From Salticus scenicus (taxonomy: Eukaryota > Arthropoda > Arachnida > Araneae > Salticidae), in NCBI GenBank assembly GCA_963930645.1, contig OZ005661.1:197826532-197890531 (forward strand): 64,000 bases of DNA, read 5' to 3'. Below, piece after piece: positions 12,390-24,300 of this stretch (the stretch's first letter is position 1; each line of letters begins with the position of its first letter). The notes below the pieces were generated by a model that did not search any database, was not told the DNA's origin, and saw nothing but the letters and a program-made list of their open reading frames with translations. A program made the position numbers and the translations under genes.

Positions 12390-15300
12390 GAAATTATTTA
12401 TCAAACAACCCAATATATAATTTTTCATGAGTATAATGAAAAGAATGAGAACAAAAACTAAACAGTTGAATAATTCACCACAAAAAAGTATAAACAAACA
12501 TATTTAAGAACATTATAATAAGAAATAACCTTTTACATACTTCATGGTTTGAGCTGTAACGCATTTTCACCGGGGCACCCAGTCTTGTTCACCAGCACTA
12601 TTGGTGTCAGAAGCTTTGCACTTGCAGTTTTCCTTCGGTGTTCTTTTAAGCATACCTCTCCACTGGTCATCAAGCCCAGCCACATGGTTCGCATTACACA
12701 AATTATAAAAATAAACAATCTCAACAGCTTTGCGGTATGCAGCATAACTATGATTGTGGTAATTTTGCAAGCCAGCTTGCAAAATTAAAAATATTGCTGC
12801 TAAAAATAATCTTAAAATCTCCATTAAACCCAACCCCAATATATATACCAACTCATAAGGAATGATAAAGACCCCATCCACCCGTTAGAAAATGCAAGTA
12901 TATATAAAATTCCATCCACTGACAGCCAAGGAAATAATAAATGTTATATCGGTAAATCAAAAATAAAAATTAAAACTAGGATTAAAGAACACAGCCATGA
13001 CATAGTCACAAACAAAATCACCACTGCGTTAATAAAAGCAAATCAAGAAGACAATATAAATATTCAATCATAGTTATGCTGCATACCGCAAAGCTGTTGA
13101 GATTGTTTATTTTTATAATTTGTGTAATGGCAGCAATGCAGCTTGGCTTGATGACCAATTTAAAGGCATGCTTAAAAGAACACCGAAGGAAAACTGCAAG
13201 TGCAAAGCTTCTGACACCAATAGTGCTGGTGAACAAGCCATGGTGCTCTGATGAAAACGCGTAACAGCTCAAACCATGAAGTACTTAAAAGGTTATTTCT
13301 TATTATAATTAATTTAAATCTTCATGTGAAATAAAGTTTATATTTAAAAACTTTTGAAATTTTGACATTTTGTCAAAAAAAAAAAAAAAAAAAAAATCTG
13401 GTGTGAAACAACCACACAACTTCTATTAACTATTACATGTATTATATACATTTTTTAGAGATAATGTGATCAGAAGACATAAAATTGACCTAACAAAGTA
13501 AAAACCTCAAATTTTTCTGGTAAGATAAATTTGATATACATGTAAAGAAAAAACAAAGTTAACATAAGTTTTTCTTTTTTTGGCATACCAATTTCTGACA
13601 TCTAAAACTGACATACCTAAGCAGGATGACTGTTGATTTTCTTGTAATAACCAACTAATGCATGAGAAAAGATATCTAAAATGGATTTATGTAATAATTT
13701 TCAAGAAAATCCTTAGAGCTGTTCTTGAGATACCAACTTTTACCAAAACTTGGCATACTCAATTATTGATCAGAAAACAATAATTACATTCAAAAGGATA
13801 TTTAAAAGGGAGTTAATATGTCGAGTTTGAAAAAAATCCGTACAGCCAATTTTAAAGGAACGCACTTGTGAGACCTGAAATTGAGCTATTTACATAGGAC
13901 GCGTATCAATTCTCTTGAACTAACCAACTACATCATTCAAAAGGTCATCTAATAGAGTGTTTATGTAGCAACTTTAAAGAAAATCATTAGAGACGGTTTT
14001 GAGAAATGGACTTACGGTCCCACTTCCAGTTTCCGATGTCCCACTCTTGGTTTTCCAATTTTCACCAAAATTTGGAAATTTCATCTGTACATGAGACCTG
14101 TCACATTTCTGAAGTTTCATAGTTCTATCTTTATTAGTTTCGGAGATATGATAGCCAGAAGATTCCCCACATACCTACATACCTACACACACACTGACCA
14201 ATTGCCGAAAACTATTTTTTTGGACTCAGGAGCTTGGAATTTGAAGGGCATAAAAGAGCATGTTCAAGTGCCCTCTCAATTTTCATGAAAAATCAGGAAA
14301 TATTTGGGTGGGCAGGGGGCAGATACATAGCAAAAATATAGAAATTGACATGTATTTTCCTGCTAAAACTAAGTGGCTCAAGAATTATTTTTAAACAAAA
14401 CATATATATTAAGTTGCAGTATTTAAAAAAAAAATAAATACAGTACACTTCCAATAAATTGTTTTAAAATATTCATTGATATTTTACTGCTAAGTGTAAG
14501 GCGGCATTTAATCAAGGGAGGTCACTTTTGCGGTATTTTACAGTATACAGATAGGACTTCCATCTGATATCTAATTAAAAAAATTCAAAAATTTAAATTA
14601 ATAAAGACATAAAAAATTATTTAATAGCATGACAAGACACGACATGTGTAAAAACTTAGAATTATCTTTTACATACTTAATTTTAAAATTAAATTTTCTT
14701 TTTAAATTAATAATAAACAAAAATTTTGCATATATAATATTATTTGATATGTTTTCTATCAAGAAAAATTAAAAATAATCGAGTTAGTTGTAAAAAAATA
14801 AAAAAAGAAATGGTCTTTTTTCCCACTTTTGCATGAAAAATCTAATAAAACAAAATTTATCAATAAAAATAAAATGAATTGAAACATTTTAAAATTTTAT
14901 ACTTACGGGCAATGTCTGAATGATTATTTGGTTTGATGGAAGAGTTGTTGATAAAGGTAAAGGAGGTTGAGCAGGTGTTGCTAATAAAAATGCTTGATTT
15001 GGTGCTAGATGAATATTTGCAGGAGAATTTGTTAACTCAATATTTTGAGGAAGAACTTCTATTGTTTGTAGTACAGGAGCAACTCTCACTGGAGTCAAAC
15101 TGGCAGGATTATTCACCATACTCACACAAGGAGCACTGGGTAGTGATACAATGGGTGGAGGGCAAGCTATAAATTAGAAATAGAAAACAATTTGTATTTT
15201 TTAAAAAATTTAAATTTTTATCAGAGCATACTGACATTACATTAAATTTAAAACATTTATCTTATTTAAAGCTCTGTTTCATGGCTAAAGTACTTTCTGG

Positions 15301-18300
15301 GCGGATCCGCCCTTTCATCAGTAACCTCTTTGTGGTCCCGCTACATTCGAAACTGACTTTATTTCTTCCTTCGGTTGACTCCTCATAAGGTGGTGCCACG
15401 ATCGATCTATGTCTGTGCGCGACTCGTACCCGTTACACGCTAATTGGTTATTAATTATTTCGATAGTTTTGTGGTAATAAGAATAATCGGAGTTATTGTA
15501 GTTAGTGATTTTTCTTGTTTTGTTAAAATTCAACAATGAAAATAATATCGATATTAATTTTAACAAAACAAGAAAAATCAGTAACTACAATAACTATGAT
15601 TATGCTTATTATCGCGAAACTATCGGAATAATTAATAACCAATAAATGTGTAACGGGTCCAAGTCGCGTACAAACATAGATCGATCGTAGCGCAACCTTA
15701 TGAAGAGTCAACTGAAGGAAGAAATAAAGTCGGTATCGAACATAGCAGACCACAAAGAGGTTACTGATGAAAGGGCGGATCTGCCCAGAAAGTACTTCAG
15801 CCATGAAACAGAGCTTTAAATAAGGTAAATGTTTTAAATTTAATGTAATTTGTATTTTATTTTTTTTAACATAAATACAAAGTAAGAAAAAAAAAATAAC
15901 AATAAAAGAATTCAAAACTACAATTTTCATTATGAAATTCACCTCGAGATTCCTGTTAGAGTGCAAGATCATGAGAATCTCGCAGTGGTGGACCTACAGC
16001 ACATGAAGCCCAGAGCGAGAATCTTACTGGGGCCTCCTAATCGGAGCCCCTCCTTTATTGAAGCGCTTGCATGTTTTTACTTAAGTATATTACTATAAAA
16101 AGATATTGAAGTAAGTTTTAAGATTGATTTGGAAGTCAAGCCAACAAGCGGACCAATTGGGCCCTGTGATGTTTCAAATAAAAAGAGTCGACTTCTACAA
16201 TTTTGACACTTTGCAACAACAACAACAAAAAGCTGCTCTGAAATGCCTTGACAAGTATTGAAAGTTCATGGGAAATGCTGGGGAGAAATCTTAAGGGATG
16301 GACATCACTGCCTGGATGTCTCCAATTTTAACAAATAAGATATTGACTGATCTGTGATCTCCACCTCCCAACAGACCATTGGAAACAGAAGGAACAATGT
16401 TTTCCCCCAAAAAATGAGTTTTCTTATTAAGAGTCCCCAGTAGTCAGGTACCTTCCTTTCTCCTTACCCATGTAATCCAATGGGATTTTTGTTGCTTTGT
16501 ATTTTTCGGATATCTCTTTCAAAAATAAAGTTTTTCAAATTCTGTTTTTTTAATTCCACTCTTTAAACATGCTACTTTTTTTCTTACTAAGCAATTTTTT
16601 TAAAAATACAATTTAAATATTTCTTTTTAAGATTGAAAATTATATCTTTAAGTTTGCTTAATGTAATAAAATATTTAAATTTATTAAAAAAAAAAAAAAA
16701 AAAAAAAAAAATTGCTTAGTAAGAAAAAAAGTGGCATGTTCAAAGAATGGAATTTAAAAAACAGAATTCAAAAAACTTTATTTTTGAGTTAGATATTCGG
16801 AAAATACAAAGCAACAAAAATTCCATTGGATTACATGGGGAAGGGGAAGGGAAGGTGTCTGACTACTGGGGTCTCTTAAGGAAAAGAAAGGACAAGAACA
16901 GTGGGAATAAAGTTTGTGTGTGAGGTGAGTCTCAGATTTTTCATACCAGATAGCAGAGACCAAAGCCTTGCCCTGGCTTACTTAAGATTTGCATAAATGA
17001 GTTTTTTCGTTTTCGATTTGTTGCTTTATGGTTACTTTTTGTACATTAAAGCTCATTAGATAAGAATTTATGGCTTAAAGTGGAATTGTAGAGAATTTTT
17101 CAAGTTAAAATGATGGCATTACAACTTCACCAGATACAAGCACTTAAAGGTTAAGTTTCTTCAAAGGCCCCTCATGAGCACACGCTTTGGGCAGTCCACC
17201 TGCTCCACCCAACCCTTAGAATGTCACTGGAATCTTGCATGTTTTTTTTTTCCCTCACATAAAATTTTTAGCATTGAGAGAAATTTGCACACTCTTCTGG
17301 AACCAATTAAAAAAGTTTTTTGTTCTAAAACAGGTGATTCATAAAAATCAACAATTTTGAAATGAAAAACTCTTCACAAAAATCAGCAAATTAAATACCC
17401 TTTTATGGAAGAAGTTGAATGATTTTGTAAAGTTTTCAAAAAAAGAAAAAAACTTGGATAAGAAAATTACATATTTTACTGATCAGCTACAAAAATATAA
17501 TACATTTCTACAACGAAATATTAGATAAACAAGAATTTTCAACTTTTAGGTAAATAATCTTGTAGTTTAGGTATATAAAAAAATAAGTTTCACCAATTTA
17601 TAGTGCAATAACTGTCCAATTTATAGTGCATAACTGATTGACAGTGAAAAAATTAGACATTTTAAACGCAACTGAGCTCAAATTTTACCAATGAGCAGTA
17701 AAATTAGATATAATTTGCAATTTATATTAATTCAGAATTTTTTTAAAAAGTATTCTTCTGTTCTCATATTCTTTTCAGAAATGTCACTTTGTTTCTGAGC
17801 AAGGGTCAAAAATTTTGCACCCAGTTTTTACTTCTGATGAGAACCCTAGACTTTTATAACATATGAATGAGTTTTACTATTTATTTACTTCTAACAAGGG
17901 AAGTATGAATGAGTAAAATTCCGATTTAAACCAAATCAAGCTTAAATTAAAGAGCATGGTCGAAAACATAGAATAGGGTTTAAATTTGCTGCAACAACTC
18001 CCTAGGGGGCAAGAAATGACCCTTTAACATTTAGATGCTTTTTATCAAAATCGAAAAAAGAAGCGTGGTGCTGTGGCAAGGTCTTGGATTCGTGTTACGT
18101 AGTTCCTGCGTTCGAGCCCCGACGGAGCACTTACCTTTTTTTTTTTTCTTTCCCAAAAATTCATATACAGATATATTATACGCATACTTTTTTTAAAAAT
18201 AAAATAAAGGGAAGAAATTAAGGAAGATAATTATTAAATTTAATTAAAAAATATATTTAAATGTTTAATTATTAAAACATTTTTTTTTTCAACTGAAAAA

Positions 18301-21300
18301 AAAAATTAATTTTTCTTTGTAATTTATATAAATGACGAGTTTAAGAGAAAATAAATTTTATTTACACATTTTTTTTTTCTTTCCTAAAGTTTCAGTTAAT
18401 TTTTTATCAATATTTTACGTCAAAGCCGCTAGTAGCAAATGGTGATCGTCTGCTTTTAATTTTGTTATTCTTCGTACATAAAAATTAATAGTATTTCTAT
18501 TAAATTATTAAAACATTTTATTTCAAGCGAAAAAATGCTTTTAATTTTTCTTTCTGAATTAAATAAATGAATAATTCAAAGAAAAATATTACCTTTATTT
18601 ATTTATTTATTTTTGCTTTATATAAATTCTTAATTAATATTTTTTGTCAACGCTGCTAAAGCATAAATCGCTTTCCAAAAGCTGCTTTGAATTGAATTAT
18701 TTTTCATGCGGAAAAAGAAAGAACTTTTACTTATATAGTCGATATTGTGATAAATTTTCGTTTATACGTTGCGCTTATAAATTGAAAAATGCTTATGTTT
18801 TGATAATTTTTTTTATTTCTAATCATAGTCATTATTAACTTGGCACTAAATTTGTAAATTTAAGCATCCCGTAAAGAGATAATTTTACCCTATATTCCTT
18901 AACAATATCTTTGTATAGAGTATATTTATTTTTTATTTTATAATTAAATTTCATAATTATTTTCTCTAAAATTATTCATTTATTTTAATATTTTGTTTTA
19001 TTTCATTTATATATATTAATAATAATATTTAAAAAAAAAAACGAGCAGTCGCCTGGGTTCGACCTCACGACCTTTCGCACTGGAATTGAATACTCTAACC
19101 ACTGTCCCACCCCGTCTTGCTAACGCAGTCTCTTTCGTAAGCTTTTATAGAAACAACTAAAACTTTTAGGGTCGTTTTCTCGCTCCATGGGGAGTTGTTG
19201 CAGCAAATTTGTACGCTACCGTATGTTTTCGACCATGCTCTTTAATTTAAGCTCGGTTTTGTTTAAATCGGAATTTTACTCATTCATACTTCCCTTGTAA
19301 GACGGTTTAAGCTAAATCTGACTGACAACAACATAGCTTCAGCCATCTTAAAAATGAACAAAATACTAGATATTTTATGATGAATTTTTATTTTTCAGAA
19401 AATTGTATTTTTAAAATTCAAATGATTTCAGATCTTCTGTGTACAAAATATTGTTATTTGCTAAAATAACAAGCATAAAAAAATTTAAAATTAATAATTC
19501 CTGGTTAGCCATTTATATATTAAAATTGCTTTTTACTATGAAATGTAATTTATAATAAATTAATTTTAATGTATTTTATATTAGTATGAAATATATACAT
19601 ATATATACCCTAATAATATAAGCAAGACAAGTCAACTTTAAAACACGATGAATTTCCATCACAATTAGAAATCATAATATCAATAAATTAAAAATAAAGC
19701 TAACTACTAGACATGCTTACCCTGGATTTTTTATGTAAATGATAAAGCATACTCATGATTGATAACACATTTAATATAATAATCAATTCAGTTTTAGTCT
19801 GAAATCTAAAGAATTTATTAAGTTTGGATTACTCATTATGAATTATGGTTTTAGGAATAAAGCCAATTGTTTACACTTGAAACTTAGGCTGGGTAAGGTG
19901 CTTTCTGTAGGTTTTTTTTTTAAAGGGATCCTAGCCTGTATTCATGTGAGTTTTACAGAAAACATTGAAAAACTCTGAATGGTTAAGCCAGTGATTCTCA
20001 ACCACTGTGCTGCGGCACTTTTGTGTGCCGCCAAACTGTAGAAATGTATATAGTAAAAACTATAATGCTTTTTTTTAATTACAAGTCAAGTTTGTTTAAA
20101 TTAAAGAAAAGTACACTGTAAAAGAAAACTGTTGTTTTTACAGTTAAATACCATATTTTAAACTGTTTTTATCTTCGATAACTGTGACCTTTCATAAAAT
20201 GAAATATTTGACCCAAGTGAAATGTGTGCTGCCAAATTTTGAGATTGTTAAAAGTGTGCCGTAACAACAACAACAAAAAAAAAAGGTTGAGAATCACTGG
20301 GTTAAGCCAACAAAAAAAAAAAAAAAAACCTGGGTTCAAACCCAGTACTTCTTGTCTACTAACATCCAGATCAGATCTTTTAGACTACTATTGATGCAGG
20401 TTATATATTATGGTAACTACCACTTATATAGTTTTTGTAAAGGTAAATTAGTTTATTACATGGTGATATGTGAAACAAGTTTTAACAATAAAATGTGTCT
20501 AGTACCTTTTGGTCATAATAATCATCATTAAAAAATAAATGTTTTTAGCAGGAATGTGTTACAGAAAGAAAAATCTAGTGTGTTGTGGTAACCAAAATTT
20601 TTCTTCTGTATTTTCCTATACAAATTCGCACAATACAAATTATAAAATTAAAATCATTTTCCATGATGAATATAGATAATTTTCATCCCATAGAAGTGTA
20701 ACAATCAATGTTGAAAGAAAAAAAATTGTGCTCTCTAAAAAAAAAAAAAAATCATTTTGTCTAATGAAAATAACTGAGAAATTTGTTTTAATTTATCATA
20801 GATCTATGGTTCAAATATTCATTTCAAATGTATTGATGTGTTTTCTTGAAAGATACCCATGCTGAAAATTTAAAGAATACTTTTACCCCATGGGGAAGAA
20901 GCCAGGGTTGCCACTCAAATAGCAGAATGAAATTTCCTGACTTTTCGAGGTTTTCCAGACGTGTTCTAAGAAAATTTTAGTCTAGCCATGTATTGTGCAT
21001 TGGTTGTATTGAAGGCAAAATAATTATGGTACCACTTGAAAACACAAAAGTTACATATTACTTTGACCTAAGGACAGATGTGGGGTCTTTCTAAGAGGTC
21101 TTGTTTTTAAAATTCCCTGACTTTTCCTGGTCTATTTTTAGAAATTCCAGTCACAAAATTTGGTTCGCGACATAAAAAGTAGCTCACAGTATAAAACAGA
21201 ACATAGCTCACAATGTAAAAGACAACATAGTAACGTGACTTGCAATATAAATTGAATGCTTCATCATTTTTCCAGGTTTTGGAGCAATATTTACAATTTT

Positions 21301-24300
21301 CCCTGATATTTCCCTGACTTTTTTCAGTAATTTCAAATTCCCTGACTTTTCCAGGTTTTCCCTGTTCTCCCTGACCCGTGGGAACCCTGAATCACTTACA
21401 CACCCTTGAGTGGTGCAATGATTAAGAAGGCATGTGTTATTTCACACTTGCGAAATTTTTCTGAGAATAAATACGCCAAGTGCACCAAACTAATCTTTCT
21501 TTGTTCTAATGTAATTTCAATGGGAGAATTTTGAAAATGAAAAGACAGTTAAAAATATAACCCTACAAATTGGCATTCCTGACTATGCCAAATAGTGACT
21601 GTTATCAGAAGTGATATTAAGACTGGGAAAGATATAAAATAACAGGAAAGTGAATAAAAAAATTGCACAATAATTTCATTTTATTAAGCAGATGATGCAA
21701 AAAAAAAAAAAAAAAGATTGGTAACTTGCATTTCTTTATCTGCTTTCTCTAAAGGGGAAATATATAAAAATTGCATTTGTGATAAATCCCTTTTATATTA
21801 ATAAAATTTTGCATCATATTAAATGAATAATTTAATATTATTAAGGATATTTTCAGAAGCTTTAGATTAAATATATAGCTTAAGTCAAAATTACATTTAA
21901 ATTGAATTTTATCATTTAAAAAATTATTTATTTTAATTTATAATTAGGCATTTAATAATTTTGAAATAAAGTAGATATATTAAAACAATACGTGTTCAGG
22001 CTTTCTCACAACAGCATTACCTGTTGAGAGATTGATCTGCAAATCAGTACCAATATAAGTCAACATCCAACTAAATATCAAGTTTGGTTAAATCTTGTTC
22101 ATTGGTTCATCAGATACAGTATCCACAAAATTTTGGAAAAACACACATAGACAAACATTTTCTAAAATTGGTCTAATTGAAAAATCAAAATAGTGTATCC
22201 ATCAAAAATCTGTTGTTGAAAATCTTCACAAATCCAGTACTTTCTACTTATGTATAGAGCAGAAAGTAAAAAAGTTAATAGGGAAATAACAGACTTTAAT
22301 AGCAAATAAATGGAAATACACAAAATACTTAGATTTCATGCAAAATGCTTAAAATTTATAAATAAAGATAAATCTGCAACACAGCTAATTATTTAAATAA
22401 ACTTTTAATTGAGAAAAAAATGTATGTTATTACCTTGAGCAGTAGCAGTAACTACTATTCCTGGCGGTGGACTATTTGAAATAGCTACTGGTTGCATAAC
22501 AGTAGCTTTTGGGCGGTTGAGCATTGATTGAATGTCTACGTTAGCCGTAGAATCCCCATTCTCATCTTTCACTTTCATTTTTAGAACAAAGTGTTGGTAA
22601 AGATATTCACAAATTTCTAAGACACAAAATATTAAAATTGTTTTAATAAAACAATAATAATAGTAATAATAATAATAACTAAATGTATTTTTTAGATCTT
22701 TAAAATATATTGTTGCATACTTGGGGGTTTGTGAGTTGTCCGAGAATGAAAGGCCAAACTTACAAAAATTCAATAATTTATTCACAGAAAGTTCCAGAAA
22801 AATACAGGTCTATAAACCAAGTATCAGCTTCAATTCAACCAGTAAACACAGCTTAAACAACAGCTGACAATAGCAAATCCACAGTACAAACTGTATAGCA
22901 ATAACACATGAAGCAAGTCTCTTTCAAAGAGGCTCAAAACAATGCAAACATTAGCGAAGCTGGCTGAGAACTGAACTGACTGCCATGGCGAAAAAAAAAA
23001 AAAAACAGCCCTTATATACCCCTGCAAAAATGTGTGGAAAGTTCCAGAATTTTCCGTATCTCATCAGCCAATGAGATTAGAGCTTCCATATTTGGTACAT
23101 CCCTAATAAGGATTTTCTCGTCCAGGTTGCCAAAAAAATCGCCAAGGTGGGAAAAAATTGCCAAATCCATTACCTACCTTATTGGGGCTTTTTAATGCAC
23201 TTTTAAGGGAAAATAAGGCTATTTCAATGCTAAAACAATTAGAAATGCACAAAATTAGCACTTTATCAACTTACTAAGCCTCTTTGAAAGAATTTATGCA
23301 AAAATAAACACAATTATTTACAATTTTGTAACAATATATTGTCACAGTTGACACTTGGAATCAAATAATAGTATCAAAGAGAAGAGAGAGTGATTACAGT
23401 GCCAAGCCAAGCATACACCTGGTGGATCTGAACTAAAATTGGTACAGGCCCGTACTGAGAAATTTATACAAATTTCCAAGTAGCCTTTTTTTTTTCTTTC
23501 TAAATGTATTTGTTTTATTGGTATGATGTTTCCAAACCCAAGAATTACATCAAAAACATCACTCTGGGTTCTAAAAATAGAAATGCAAGTATCTGTCAAG
23601 CGAAAAAGAATTAAAATCAGATCATTCTTAAGGGTACGCCGATTTAAATCAGCTTGATTAAAATCGTGATTAAAATCACTTTGATTTTTTTTAAAAAAAT
23701 CTTTGATTTAAATCAAAAATAAAATTTTACAATTTTGGGTCAATATGTAGTTTTATATAGTCTTAGAACATAAGAAAACTTGAACTTACTTGTTATTTAC
23801 TACATCAAATACCCAATCCCCCAAAAAATAAATAAAATATATGTGTTTATTAATTTTAAAAATGATTCTTTTAATTTTCTACAACTCTATTTTTGTCTTC
23901 TATTCTTATTTTGAAGCTAACTACGTTCATTTGCAGCCAATTTTTTTTTTTTTTTTTTTTTTTTATACAAAGCCTTAAATTCTCTGCCCTAAGTGTTTTT
24001 TTTTTTTTTTTTTCTTTTAATGATAATAAATATTGTATCATCTGAACTGAAGCATTTGATTTGTCTGTCACTCTGTCCTTCATGTTTAATTTTTCTTATT
24101 TCTAATTCTGCTTACTATGTTTTTCAACTGGCCAAGGCATTCTTAAGCAATTTTTCCTTTTTTACTTAGGCTTTCATAAAATTAGAAATGAAATGGTAAT
24201 GGCCTGGCTAGTTGTTGCAATTTTCTTAATTTTTTAAAACTTTAATCTTTTGAAAAAATCTTAGAATTTATATGTATTTTATTGGTAATAAATTGCACAA

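Larger units (their letters stand above)
12513..13309. mobile_element. Penelope-like inverted dimer A
   Basis: Two 5'-truncated copies are joined head to head with their 3' ends outward (shared outer tail GGTTATTTCTTATTATAAT). The left copy is minus, the right plus. Each encodes the end of a GIY-YIG nuclease: the right one SIYKIP...NKCYIGKSKIKIKTRIKEH, the left HNHSYAAYRKAVEIV. Both close with LKRTPKENCKCKASDTNSAG. The junction lies near 12880. GIY-YIG on a reverse transcriptase C-terminus is the mark of Penelope-like elements; the RT itself is absent. Confidence 0.75.
17893..19300. mobile_element. Foldback element with a tRNA-like unit in each arm
   Basis: ACAAGGGAAGTATGAATGAG at the left is mirrored by CTCATTCATACTTCCCTTGT at the right, continuing through GAGCATGGTCGAAAACAT and GGAGTTGTTGC blocks for about 200 bp. 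At the inner end of each arm is a tRNA-like sequence followed by a T run (18066-18142 plus, 19036-19128 minus). The 880-bp core is AT-rich with no sustained frame. Confidence 0.75.

Noticed and set aside
20325..20400. tRNA-like sequence on the minus strand
   Set aside because: GGGTTTGAACCC resembles a B box and a weak A box can be drawn, but no cloverleaf forms and no repeat copy supports it.
22405..22785. Fusion reading frame from the solo LTR into exon h
   Set aside because: The frame is open across the LTR end and the intron, but it has no ATG before exon h. The open stretch is best explained by a short AT-rich intron remnant and chance.
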